NCBI GenBank assembly: GCA_950097015.1
Contig: CATNEN010000002.1
Span: 5,838,501-5,902,500 of the forward strand
DNA: 64,000 nucleotides
Source: Macrostomum hystrix
Lineage: Eukaryota; Platyhelminthes; Macrostomidae
Reading direction: 5' to 3'
Shown here one piece after another: positions 13,698 through 24,088 of the stretch. The notes under the pieces were generated by a model. The model saw only the letters and a program-made list of their open reading frames with translations, did no database searches and was not told the DNA's origin. The first letter of the stretch is position 1. Each line of letters starts with the position of its first letter. A program made the position numbers and the translations under genes.

Positions 13698-15404
13698 GAA
13701 GTTGCCAATAAACCATTTCCGAGAACCAATTTATCGAGATCGAGTATCTCAAGGAGTATGCCTAAACTATTTCCCTAGCAACTGACTAAAAAAGCTAAAT
13801 CTAATTTCAGTAACAGCTCTCTTCACATTTCCGCGCCATTTTTTATCAAATCTCTACTTTGAGAGCACAGCCTGCTCAGAGGAATGAAGTGAGGAAATTG
13901 TGCTCCTTATTTCCCCAGGCGAAAGGCACAGAAATTCAATTTCGCCACTTGCTGGAAATTCACCACAACTGTAGGAATCCCATTTCTCCTGTAGGACTTC
14001 TGTCGTCGAAAGATAATTTTTTATCCCAAAAAATGTGAGGAGAAAAAAGTAATTTGTGCCTCGCTCCTTAAACAGTTGCGCCCGCCAAAACAAAAATTAT
14101 TATGCCTAAGAAATATCTGAAATGACTAAATTACACATTTCTGATCGACCACAGGACTGCAGAATCTCTCAGATTTGACACCTTTGACTTCCTGACACTT
14201 TCTAAACCTGACACTTTTGAATCCCTGACACTTGACTTCCTGACACTTTTGACTTCCTGACACTTTTGACTTCCTGACACTTTTGACTTCCTGACACTTT
14301 TGACTTCCTGACACTTTGACTTCGTGACACTTTTGACTTCCTGACACTTTTGACTTCCTGACACTTTTGACTTCGATCGTGACACTTTTCACTTCCTGAC
14401 ACTTTTGATGTCCTGACACTTTTGACTCCCTGACAATTTGGACTTCCTGACACTTTTGACTTCGTGACACTTTTGACTTCCTGACACTTTTGACTTCGTG
14501 ACACTTTTGACTTCCTGACACTTTTGACTTCCTGACACTTTTGACTTCCTGAAACTTTTGAATCTGACTCTTTAGACTTCCTGACACTTTTGACTTCGTG
14601 ACACTTTTGACTTCCTGACACTTTTGCCTCCCTGAAGCTTTTGTCAAATCCTTTATTTTTCCTTAAACTCCAACAACCAGTGAAAAGCTAAAAAGCAAGC
14701 AGCTGCACTTTTCCATAATCATAAACTAATTTCTGGGTTCACTGATTTAGCCTAGCTTATCAACCTGAAATAGTTCTTGTTTATTAATCTTGGATTCCCG
14801 AATGCTAAAGTACAAATAGGCGAACTCGGCTGCCGACTTGACAGCCACTGAGTGACACTTGACCTCTCCTGACTGATAACTGAAGATCACTTGGAACTTC
14901 TTTCTTATTTTCAGATTATCTTCAAGCATTAGTTCACTTTTTTATGCCATTGTTGTAGTTTCTACTCCTATTTAGGAATGCAAAATCAAAAACTAAAAAA
15001 TACGCTTTAAACAACTCTGGCAGCAAGGAGTACACGGTTTTACTGACCACTTGACTGAGGAGAGATGAGACACGGGAGAGATGAGACACGGGAGAGATGA
15101 GACACGGGAGAGATGAGACACGGGAGAGATGAGACACGGGAGAGATGAGACACGGGAGAGATGAGACACGGGAGAGATGAGACACGGGAGAGATGAGACA
15201 CGGGAGAGATGAGACACGGGAGAGATGAGACACGGGAGAGATTAGATAGAGGAGCGATGAGAGGTATGACTGATTAACTTTTAATCCCGCAGCTCATTAT
15301 CCAACTTCCGACCTGGTTTATCGGCACCAGGTTTAGCAGACAAACAATTCTTAGAATTCTCCGATGATGTTTCTGACACCACTGCCCTTGCCGCTGCTGT
15401 CCTG

Positions 15405-15457
<53 letters not shown>

Positions 15458-15724
15458 AGGTGACTGCAGCGGTGTACACGGGCTGCGTCGGACAGTCGGG
15501 CAGGCCGGTAGACCTGTGGGCCGTCCCACTGTCGCAGTGCAGCAGCCGCTACGACTCCTGGCTAAGCCGCAGTCCGAAGCTGTCGTGCTGGCAGCCTTGG
15601 CAGCGGCTGCGGCTGCGGCGGCGGCTGCGGCAGCTTTGTGAGTTGAAGTTGTGGCTGTCGACGCTGATGACAATGAACTTGCCGACCCCGAGAACAGCAG
15701 CTTCCAGCCACCGTTCAGCAGCAT
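10087..15724 (-). CDS. RGS3: RGS3-like C2-PDZ-PH scaffold; model ends before any RGS domain
   Basis: Eight exons join in frame to 605 aa: 15724-15313, 13372-13319, 12541-12483, 12401-12223, 12141-12081, 11863-11258, 11168-10839 and 10203-10087. Exon 1 encodes a low-complexity leader with polyAla and about 17 Gln; its link to exon 2 rests on phase. Exons 2-5 and the start of exon 6 encode a C2 domain (DKQLTVHIIEARNL, then SFYPEGRRSGEKCQ, then LNAWYTLM). Exon 6 has a PDZ domain at about residues 310-390 (HSGLGFTVSGSAPCHISKV, DAAGVRAGDYIVSVD). Exons 7-8 give the PH-like region seen in long RGS3 (QAFLFADLLLMAQP, ESRQWCRCIQQRL), then TAG at 10089-10087. The order C2-PDZ-PH is that of long RGS3 isoforms, which regulate G-alpha proteins. 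No RGS-domain exon is visible between this stop and the next gene. An unusual donor (ACC then GTGCCG) ends exon 7, so the 3' end is the weakest part. Confidence 0.8.
10285..10785. repeat. Minisatellite in the last intron of the RGS3-like gene
   Basis: Imperfect copies of a roughly 29-bp unit containing caccccattttctaaccat and aaggacgcc. Confidence 0.85.
11082..11108. repeat. (CTG)9 encoding polyGln in the RGS3-like protein
   Basis: Nine CTG triplets on the plus strand read as CAG, glutamine, in exon 7 on the minus strand. Confidence 0.9.
12625..13195. repeat. 27-bp minisatellite in intron 2 of the RGS3-like gene
   Basis: About 21 copies of a unit containing ttgatccaccgccatcac and cagctc. 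The left copies are more diverged (ttaatataccagctc), the right ones nearly identical. A 27-bp unit keeps all frames open, which explains the long artificial ORFs on both strands. Confidence 0.95.
13602..13697. repeat. (TTAC)n microsatellite
   Basis: About 24 uninterrupted tetranucleotides in an intron of the RGS3-like gene. Confidence 0.97.
14190..14640. repeat. 18-bp minisatellite, intron 1 of the RGS3-like gene
   Basis: About 25 copies of ttgacttcctgacacttt with single-base variants (ttcgtgac, ttcgatcgtg). Confidence 0.95.
15055..15245. repeat. 16-bp minisatellite gagatgagacacggga
   Basis: About eleven near-identical copies. The unit is the reverse complement of the array inside the hAT element at 52.3-53.6 kb, which makes this a dispersed repeat family. 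Confidence 0.95.
15407..15457. repeat. (CTG)17 encoding polyGln
   Basis: Pure CTG run, read as CAG on the minus strand in the proposed first exon of the RGS3-like gene. Variable (GCN) alanine codons follow at 15600-15640. Confidence 0.93.
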
Positions 15725-16200
15725 GCTAGCAGAAGCTTTTTCGCGCGACAATGTCTGGAAGAATTTGACAGCAGTCGAACAAATTTCTTCTTTTTTTTTA
15801 AAAAAACGCAGAGAAAAGAGCGTCAGGTTGTGGTTTTAGGTTTATGGTGTGTCTGTGTGTGCATGGTTGATAAGGAGGGAAAGCTAAAAATGCTTCCATT
15901 GGCTGGCCTGACCCGAGAAAACCGGAGGAGAAACTTTCTCGCCCCTCCCCCCCAGCCCCATTAACAGATCTACCCGGAGCCCAGTTTTCGGTTCCTCGCT
16001 AATTACAGACTGGCTTTGCCCACTTGTAAAACCCAGTCCAGCCACTTGTCACTGCGCCGAGGAACTGCCGATCCACCGTCTTGAATTATTCGACTAATTT
16101 TTGGGGGGGGCAACAATGCCTGGCGATGTCTTTCGCTGCAGCTGCTTTTAGCAGCGGACCCTGTACGGTTGCGTCATGCGCCCATCTGGACTGATCATCA
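15725..16200. other. 5' flank of the RGS3-like gene
   Basis: No gene. Contains a CCCC-rich stretch near 15940 and a run of eight G at 16104-16111. This is the expected promoter side of the RGS3-like gene, but I see no defined element. Confidence 0.35.
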
Positions 16201-16222
16201 AGTCCAATTTGCAGACAACACT
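16201..16222. repeat. (TG)n dinucleotide microsatellite
   Basis: About ten TG units in intergenic DNA. Confidence 0.9.
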
Positions 16223-16394
16223 GTGTGTGTGTGTGTGTGTAGCCAATGAATCCACCTGGTTTAAAGAAACTATAGGGATATATTTGAGGTATTTAAAGCA
16301 TGGAAGCTTATCCTATCGGTGGGTGGGGTTAAATTTCTATGCTGGTACTGAAACATTATTCGCTACATAATCTTATTGAGACATTAAAGTCCTG

Positions 16395-16738
16395 CATTGG
16401 AACAGGTCTAAGGCGCTGGCCTCTCGCACCAAGGTCCTGGGCTCGATTCCGCGGCGCGCAGCCGGCATTTGGAGCGCAGCCGCAGAGAGAAGGCTTTGAG
16501 GGCTTGTCGTGCAATTTACGCCCTTGAAGGCCAACCTCCAAGGCGCAGTGAAATTGTACACTGCCTAATGAGTCAGGGCAGATGTACACACCTGTGTGAG
16601 CGTGTGCCTGCGTACATTATCTGTGTGCGTGTGTGCTCACAGATTTCGGCGAAATGGGCAGAATTGCCTCCTCGCTGGCTGCGGGTCCAGTGTCACCAAA
16701 TGCCATGTGCCATTGCCTACAATAATTTATTTTTATAA
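16395..16738 (+). mobile_element. tRNA-derived SINE, family C
   Basis: A leucine-tRNA-like head (aggtctaaggcgctggcc as A box, ggtcctgggctcgattcc as B box) runs into a body of about 280 bp ending in an AT-rich tail (aataatttatttttataag). Single copy in this window. Confidence 0.7.
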
Positions 16739-16875
16739 GTCCCAGAACACAAAATAGACTAAAAAATCCAGTAGAAAAAAACTCATTTTTGATTCGCGAA
16801 AGCTTCGTCTTTGTTTCAACGCACATGCTAGACCTTTATTAGACTTTTTATCGGTTCTTGGAAATATAATCTACT

Positions 16876-17170
16876 AATTAATCATGATTAATTACGCCTG
16901 ACCCAATTGGGCCAGATGTGCAGCCGACAGCACAGCCGCAGCTATTGCGCGGCGCATCTGAAGGCTGCGTACGGCTGTTCAGTCCATGGACTGGGGGGAC
17001 GCCACACCCACCCTCAATTACCCCAGCTAATGCCGATACCCAATTAACAGCTGGGAGAACTGAAGCACTGCAGAGCTAAATGTCTTGCTAAAGGACACAA
17101 ATTGTTTCCAGTGGAGTCGGGAATCGAACCCCGGACCTTCAAGTCGTGAGTCCGACGCTACAACCTTATC
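16876..17170 (-). mobile_element. tRNA-derived SINE, family A, copy 2
   Basis: Reverse orientation: tRNA-like head at the high-coordinate end (B box complement gaatcgaaccccggacc near 17130) and the signature cagtccatggactgg near 16980. The tail end (taattaatcatgattaatt) is AT-rich. Confidence 0.85.
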
Positions 17171-17171
17171 T

Positions 17172-17235
17172 AATAGGTAGATTGGACTCCTCACTGAGAG
17201 ATCGGCAGTTCGAATCTCACCCGATCGCAAAATAC
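17172..17235 (+). mobile_element. Fragment of another tRNA-headed SINE
   Basis: Sequence ggtagattgg followed by cagttcgaatctcacc looks like A and B boxes on the plus strand, immediately next to SINE A copy 2. No body is visible, so this is a fragment or a decayed tRNA. Confidence 0.4.
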
Positions 17236-17418
17236 AAATCATTTTTAACATTCACGTATTTAGCAGTCTAAAGGCCACACCATCCCCACTGGGGAAAGAA
17301 ATTCTAGCCCCCTGTTCTGGATTTTCATGGAGAGACAAAAAATGTGGCTATTTGAAATACCCTAGAAACCCTGGTCTTTCTAGAAAATAACCATCAGTCA
17401 CGGCGTTATTTTTCATCG

Positions 17419-19325
17419 TCAGTCAAGGCGCTGACGTGGCAGTCGGTGCTGTCGCCAGCCGGAGTCCAGCTCCGTGGAGCTCAGACCCGCCGCGGCGCCT
17501 GCAGCCAGCTGGTTCAACTGCTGACTGACGGACCCTGCCGGCATGAAGCCCGGCAGCCAAGCAGGCAGCACAACACCTGGAGCCATCAGCATCGGCGTTG
17601 ACAGCGGAATCCAGACCGGCATAACGCCTGCCACCACGGCGCCCGGAGCCGCCAGAGCTGGCATCAGCGCTCCGCCTGGAGCCAGCAGTCTTCTCGGCGC
17701 CGGCGTTGTCCTCGGAGCTGCTTGTAAGCTTTGGCCCGCGACTCCAGCTGCCGCGGTGGACGCCGCTGGCATGTTGGCCGATGCCACACCTGTCACCACA
17801 CCTGTGGCAGCACCTGTGGCAGCACCTGTGGCAGCACCTGTGGCAGCACCTGTGGCAGCACCTGTGGCAGCACCTGTCGCTGCACCGTTCGCGGCGACTG
17901 TCGCTCTTCCGGCAGTTTCAATCTGCATCATCGTTGAATCTTTCATCGCCGTTGCTGCTGCCGGCTTTGTAGCGTCGTTTTTGTCGACGACCTGCGTTCG
18001 AGCAGTCACGCCTGTCGACGCCAGGGCTTGCCAAATCAGTAGCAGCTGACAGCAGGAGGCTAACCAAGCTGACAGACAGCTGGCCAGACCCAGCCACTGA
18101 GCCAGGCCGGCTTCCATTGTGCTCGGAGCTGCAGATGATGCAGCCGAGGCCAACCAGTCCACTGCGGCTGACACCTGCCAGAATTCAGCAATGGCCGCTT
18201 TAATGACATCAGCTGTTAGCCGTCTGACCGTCCCTCTCAGAGACACGACCACGGTTCTGTGTCCAAAGACACTTGGTGGACAACATGGACACCGATTGGA
18301 ATTGCACCCTATGATGGACGATTTGGAATAGACACCTTGTGGTGGACACCCTGGAAAAGACACATTGCAGTAGACAGACTTCCCATGTTGGTCACCTAGA
18401 AAGGACATCTCATGGTGGGCACCTGGTAGAGACAACTAGTAGTGGACACCCTAGAAAAACGGCTAGTGGTAGACGTCCTGGAAAAGACACCTTATGGTTG
18501 GATGGTGGACACCGTGGAAAAGACACCTTATGGTTGGATGGTGGACACCGTGGAAAAGACACCTTATGGTTGGATGGTGGACACCGTGGAAAAGACACCT
18601 TATGGTTGGATGGTGGACACCGTGGAAAAGACACCTCATAGACGGCAAAAGAAAAAGACACCATGTGGTGGACACCCTTGGAAAGTCGCCTAGTGGTGGA
18701 CAACCCGGAAAAGACACCCCAGGGCGGATACCATGGAAAAGACACCCCGTGGTGGACACCCTGGAAAAGATACCCAAACGGTGGACACCCTGGAAAAGAT
18801 ACCCAAACGGTGGACACCCTGGAAAAGACACCCTGGAAATGATGGACACCCGGCCTTGACGCACCTGGCAGGCCAGGTAGGCAACTCCCTGGCAGACGAA
18901 GGCAGCCCAGGCGGCCCCCAGGCCGACGCCGCAGAACCGTCCGCCGGCTTTCTCAGTCGGCGCGAACGGCACCACGGCGACGGCGCAGGCAGCTAGCAGG
19001 TGCAGGGCTGCCGCGGTCAGGTGAAGGCCCAGGGCGGACAGCCGCCACTGGCGCCTGGACAACTCGCCGGCGACTGTCCCGGCGGTCGCCAAGGTTGAAG
19101 TTGACTGGCCAAAGTCGAGGGGTTGGCAGCGCATGGAGCTGTCGCAGCCAGATAGAATGCCTCGCATTGAAATCTTCGTTGAATTTCCGCCGTCAGATGC
19201 CGCGGCAGCGACCGTCAGCCACCAGCTGGGCAGGTTGAGCGAAGCCAAGTTGAATGACAATGCGGCTGCGGTGGTCGCTAAGCTCGCGGCCAGGTAGGGC
19301 GCCAGGCGGCGAAGTCGTCTAGTTT

Positions 19326-19365
<40 letters not shown>

Positions 19366-19390
19366 ACTGGCTTTTGACGCTGCTGGCTTT
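17419..19390 (-). CDS. Claudin-like four-helix membrane protein, 5' end missing
   Basis: Two exons join in phase 0: 19390(or later)-18865 and 18174-17419, with a strong donor (TGCCAG then GTGCGT). The first visible part is a polyAla run encoded by (GCA)n, then a first helix (LAASLATTAAALSFNLASL). An extracellular loop follows with NLPSWW and GILSGC...C, resembling the claudin/PMP22 W-GLW-C-C signature. Helix 2 is LGLHLTAAALHLLAACAVAVV, helix 3 is in GVGLGAAWAAFVCQGVAYLAC and helix 4 in LAQWLGLASCLSAWLASCC. The cytoplasmic tail of about 200 residues is Ala/Pro-rich and holds seven GAAT repeats. Claudin-fold proteins form cell-cell barriers or act as channel subunits; the exact subfamily is unknown. 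No ATG is found in frame upstream, so at least one more 5' exon, or another start, is needed. Confidence 0.55.
17805..17885. repeat. 12-bp coding repeat (GAAT tetrapeptide)
   Basis: Seven copies of gcagcacctgtg keep frame and encode Gly-Ala-Ala-Thr repeats on the minus strand in the claudin-like protein. Confidence 0.9.
18330..18848. repeat. Minisatellite filling the intron of the claudin-like gene
   Basis: Units of 20-36 bp built on gtggacaccctggaaaagac; four perfect 36-bp copies contain ttatggttggatggtggac. On the gene strand the unit reads TCTTTTCCAGGGTGTCC, which resembles a polypyrimidine tract plus acceptor. Confidence 0.93.
19327..19365. repeat. (CTG)13
   Basis: Triplet run that reads as GCA, alanine, in the frame of the claudin-like protein. 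Confidence 0.85.
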
Positions 19391-19419
19391 CTGCATTCGA
19401 AGTCGTCAATAAGTCCTCA

Positions 19420-20190
19420 GTTCTTAAAATCCGCTCCACAGTTTTGGAAATCCGCCCTTCAGTTTTTGAAATCCGCCCCTTAGTTTTGGAAATCCGCTCT
19501 TCAGTTTTTGAAATCCGCCCCTCAGTTTTAGAAATCCGCCCCTCAGTTTTGAAATCCACTCTTCAGTTTTAGAAATCCGCTCTTCAGTTTTTGAAATCCG
19601 CCCCTCAGTTTTAGAAATCCGCCCCTCAGTTTTGAAATCCACTCTTCAGTTTTAGAAATCCGCCGCTCAGTTTTGGAAATCCGCCCCTCAGTTTTGGAAA
19701 TCCGCCCCTCAGTTTTGGAAATCCACCCCTCAGTTTTGGAAATCCGCCCCTCAGTTTTGGAAATCCGCCCTTTAGTTTTGGAAAATCGCTCCTCAGTTAT
19801 GGAAACCGCCCCTCAGTTCTCGAAATCCGCTCCTCAGTTCTCGAAATCCGCTCCTCAGTTCTGGAAATCCACCCCTCAGTTTAGGAAATCGGCCCTTCAG
19901 TTTTGGAAATCGGCCCTTCAGTTTTGGAAATCTGCCCTTCAGTTTTGGAAATCGGCCCTTCAGTTTTGGAAATCGGCCCTTCAGTTTTGGAAATCTGCCC
20001 TTCAGTTTTGGAAATCCGCCCTTTAGCTTTGGAAATCCGCCCCTCAGTTTTGGAAATCCGCCCTTTAGTTTTGGAAATTCGCCCTTTAGTTTTGGAAATT
20101 CGCCCCTCAGTTCTCGAAATCCGCTCCTCAGTTCTCGAAATCCGCTCCTCAGTTCTGGAAATCCACCCTCCTTCTGGAAATCCGCTCGAA
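19420..20190. repeat. 20-bp minisatellite tcagttttggaaatccgccc
   Basis: About 38 copies with variants (cttcag, ttctcg, tcggcc). The segment with three ttctcg/ttctgg variant copies appears near 19810-19870 and again near 20108-20165, a sign of block duplication. Probably intronic to the claudin-like gene. Confidence 0.95.
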
Positions 20191-20194
20191 TCCT

Positions 20195-20700
20195 AAAGTA
20201 CAATCAATCACTCACTGATTCGCCGTAGCGGCTGAAGCTTCATGCCCTCTCCGCGGAGATTCGGCTGGCATCAGAACGGGCAAGCAGGTGTTTGTCAGGT
20301 TAGAGACTTTCAGGCTAGCTCAGCGAAGCTTTCCAAATGCATACAATGCGCCAAGCTTCCGAACTTCTTTCAAATGTTTTGTTCTGTCTGTTGGTCGCCG
20401 GAATTTGAGTTAAGGGCGGTGCTGGGCTGGTCAAGTGGCTCACAAGTGGCCGCTGATTCTCATGATCTTCATGCCTTAGCCATTGGCAAATGGCTGCAAT
20501 TGTGTGTGCGCACAGAATACAGGTGCTACACCTGAGAGCCAAATAAGGCTCGCTAAAAATGAATTTTACATAATTCATAAATCACTTTTTTCTTACCTGT
20601 CAATTTAGACTTGTCTTTTCTGTCATCTTTGAATGGTAACATTTGACAATTTGACCTGAAAATTTCTTCACTGTCAATTTGCAACGGAGTTTCCTAGGCT
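20195..20700. other. Unassigned sequence
   Basis: Mixed-composition DNA without a convincing ORF, repeat or family match. It could hold the missing 5' exon of the claudin-like gene. Confidence 0.3.
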
Positions 20701-20965
20701 AGCTGCGATTCCTGCTACGATTCTCTGTAGGATTTCTGGTAAATGATGCTTTTTAGTGCGATTCCTGTTTCGACTATATATTCCCTTTCTTGTCCGATTT
20801 TATCGATATTTGCTGCGATTCTATCTACAGCTTCTTGCCCGATTCTAGCTGCGATTCCTGCTGCGTTTCCATCGACAGTTTCCTGCTCAATTCTACCTGC
20901 GATTTCTTCTGCGATTCCTGCTGCGGTTCCTGCTGCGGTTCTAGGTACGATAATAGCTATGATCC
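20700..20965. repeat. Degenerate minisatellite (gcgattcctgct)
   Basis: Irregular repeats of gcgattcctgctgcg and gattctagctgcg. The words resemble the ctgcgattccagct units at 50.6 and 55.3 kb, so a distant relation is possible. Confidence 0.6.
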
Positions 20966-21247
20966 TTCCATACTTTTGGAGGCATTCGTTCCTAATAGAA
21001 AAAATGTTCAGCGGTGAATTGCCGTGTCCTCTAATTCCTAATGTTTAAACCAGGTTGCAGAAAAGAACTACAGTCATAGCTGCCTCGCCATCTTATTATT
21101 CTAAGAAACACCGCCTTCTTCAGCAGCATGCAACTTCACATACTACGATAATTGGCCGAACTATCGGCTTTGTCAGGGGCCATCGGATATAGACAGTGCG
21201 CAGAATTTCGCAGAAACATTGGCGAAGTCCTTGCAGCACAGAAAAAT

Positions 21248-21250
<3 letters not shown>
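20966..21250. other. Spacer left of the (CAG)30 run
   Basis: No supported gene. Plus-strand sequence is open into the CAG run from about 21152 but has no ATG start. Confidence 0.3.

Positions 21251-21340
<90 letters not shown>
21251..21340. repeat. (CAG)30, the longest pure triplet run
   Basis: Thirty uninterrupted CAG triplets between gaaaaataag and ctagctg. The surrounding ORF lacks a start codon and family similarity, so I do not call it coding. Confidence 0.97.
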
Positions 21341-21341
<1 letters not shown>

Positions 21342-21639
21342 TAGCTGTTTTGACTTCAGCTATCGAAAGTTGGCCTCACCAAGCTTACCAGTGGCATGCG
21401 ATGATCCAGGCAGTGCTGATTTATTGCGTCAAACACAAGGTCTGCGATGTTGCACACTGCGGGACCGGAACGGCATGCGGAGAGGAAAAATATCCCCTCC
21501 AATGCGAGACAACTTGGACTGAGCCCCCAAAAGCAAAGACGGGCAGAATAGTGACAAGATGAGAGAGGGAAGAGGTTAGGTGGGAGAATTGGCGGATTAT
21601 TGGGATGCAAATCTGCCTGCCGATACAAATCGGAGAGCT

Positions 21640-22130
21640 GGGGGAGAGTGGGGAGGCAGGGAGTGGAGGAGTTGGGGAGAGTGAGGAGGAGACGGGAAGA
21701 GTGGGGGAGGAGGAGACAGGGGTAGAGTGGGGGAGGAGGAGACAGGGGGAGAGTGAGGAGAGGAGACAGTGGTAGAATGGGGGAGGAGGAGACAGGGAGA
21801 GAGTGAGGAGAGGAGACAGGGAGAGAGTAAGAAGATTAGACAAGGGGAGAGTGAGGGAGGAGGAGACAGGGGGAGAGTGAGGAGAGGAGACAGTGGTAGA
21901 GTGGGGGAGGGGGAGACAGGGGGAGAGAGAGGAGAGGAGACAGGGGGAGAGTGAGGGAGGAGGAGACAGGGGGAGAGTGAGGGAGGAGGAGACAGGGGAG
22001 AGTGAGGCAGGAGGAGACAGGGGGAGAGTGAGGAGAGGAGACAGGGGGAGAGTGAGGAGACAGGGGGAGAATGAGGAGACTGGGGGAGAGAGAGCAGACA
22101 GGGGGAGAGTGGAGGAGGAGACAGGGGAGA
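21640..22130. repeat. Polypurine GA-rich minisatellite
   Basis: Units of about 20 bp such as gggagagtgaggagaggaga in irregular order. About 490 bp of nearly pure purine on the plus strand. Confidence 0.92.
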
Positions 22131-22480
22131 GTTTGCTCTAAAAGTGCACCAATTAAAGAAGAAGAAAGCGGATCAGGTTCAAAGCCGGTTCTCTCGCAAT
22201 CCAGGCAGTCCTTCCAGCCGCAATGAGAGCTACGAGCGCATTTTCTTGAAGCTAGGCTCCTACTATATGCGACAAAGAATTTGACACCTAAACAATAACA
22301 TTATGCCAATATACCATGAGGAATCTGTCTGGAAACTCTTCGATTCAAGCAATGTGAAATTCGAAGCTAAGAGGTCACGCTTTTGTTATTAGTGACTTTT
22401 TCACCGGTGATTGGTGCCAGATAAACTGACTGAGCGACAGTCAGAAGATTAAAGATGAGCGATCTTAGCTTATAAGTGAA
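22131..22480. other. Unique spacer
   Basis: No ORF, repeat or RNA-like structure that I can support. Confidence 0.4.
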
Positions 22481-22484
22481 TGAC

Positions 22485-23225
22485 TGCGCGAATCACACAC
22501 TGGACTGCACGAATCACACCTTTATAACTGCACGAATCACACCGTCATAACTGAACGAATCACACCTTTATAACTGCGCGAATCACACACTTGACTGCAC
22601 GAATCACAGCTTTATAACTGTACGAATCACACCTTTATAAGTGAACGAATCACACCTTTATAACTGTACGAATCACACCTTTATAACTACACGAATCACA
22701 CCTTTATAACTGCACGAATCACACCTTTATAACTGTACGAATCACACACTGGACTGCACGAAACACAACTTTAAGACTGCACGAATCACACCTTCATAAC
22801 TGCACGAAACACACCGTCATAACTGAACGAATCAAACCTTTAAGACTGCACGAATCACACCTTCATAACTGAACGAATCACACCTTCATAACTGCCCGAA
22901 TCACAAACTGGACTGCACGAAGCACACGTTTATAACTGTACGAATCACACCTTCATAACTGCACGAATCACACCTTCATAACTGCACGAATCACACCTTT
23001 ATAACTGTACGAATCACACCTTCATAACTGCACGAATCACACCTTTATAACTGTACGAATCACACCTTTATAACTGTACGAATCACACCTTTATAACTGT
23101 ACGAATCACACTTTTATAACTGCACGAATCACACCTTTATAACTGTAAAAATCACACTGGACTGCACGAAACACACCTTTATAACTGCACGAATCACGCT
23201 TTTAGAACTGTACGAATCATACCTT
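22485..23225. repeat. 23-bp minisatellite acgaatcacacctttataac
   Basis: About 32 copies, the unit ending tgc or tgt, with interspersed shorter copies (tggactgcacgaa). Intergenic. Confidence 0.95.
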
Positions 23226-23730
23226 TTAGACTACACAAAAGTAACACTTTTGTCGCCAATAATTTCACCTTCAAAAGCGCACGAAACACCAATAATATTA
23301 CCTCGATGACTGCGTGAGTCTTACTAAAGAAAAAAACACTAAAGTCTAGAAGCGGCTGCATTCACACAGACAACATTCTTGTGCTGCACTGAGTAATCAC
23401 ATCATATTTTACAATTAGTCGATTCATATTTTAAGGCATGAATTTTGTGCCGAAAGAAAACTGATAAATGTATACCAGTAACGCATTAATTAGTTGCTTA
23501 TTTAACTGCAATAGTTAACAGCAAATGGATCCTAGCAAAGATTTAGAGCTTTGTTTCGTTTCCGTACAAAAACTATTAGCAACAAGTAAAACATGTAAGC
23601 TGAGATATGAGACTGGCAACAGTTTTGTCAAATATATACATTCAAACTGCACTACTTACATAAGTAGCATACAGTGGTCACAGTAGTAGTAGTTAGTACT
23701 ATTTTTAATGACAATGACAATTTAAATCCC
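23226..23730. other. AT-rich spacer
   Basis: No gene or repeat supported. Confidence 0.4.
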
Positions 23731-23734
23731 AAAT

Positions 23735-24080
23735 TCCAATGGATCCGAATCCCCAAATCTTAATCCAAAAACTTAATTTGATTGAAACCAAATCCCAATG
23801 GATCCAAGCCACAAATCCCAAATCCCAACGGATACGAATCTTAAATCCCAAATCCCAATGGATCCAAATCTTAAATCCCAAATCTCAATAGATCCGAATC
23901 TTAAATCCCAAATCTCAAAAGATCCGAATCTTAAATCCCAAATCTCAATAGATCCGAATCTTAAATCCCAAATCTCAAAAGATCCGAATCTTAAATCCCA
24001 AATCTCAATAGATCCGAATCTTATATCCCAAATCCTAATAGATTTGAATCTTAAATCTCATTGCGATCTGAATCCTAAAT
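23735..24080. repeat. 30-bp minisatellite abutting the SNIP1 stop codon
   Basis: About ten copies of a unit containing gatccgaatcttaaatccca and aatctcaata. The array ends within about 10-20 bp of the SNIP1 stop, so it must lie in the 3' UTR or replace it. Confidence 0.93.
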
Positions 24081-24088
24081 CCCATTTG

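Noticed and set aside
14747-14929. Extra exon of the RGS3-like gene
   Set aside because: A donor-like CAG/GTTGAT is present, but its phase does not fit exon 2, while exon 1 (ending 15313) joins exon 2 perfectly without it.
21152-21562. polyGln protein around the (CAG)30
   Set aside because: The frame has no ATG start, no splice support and no recognisable flanking domain.
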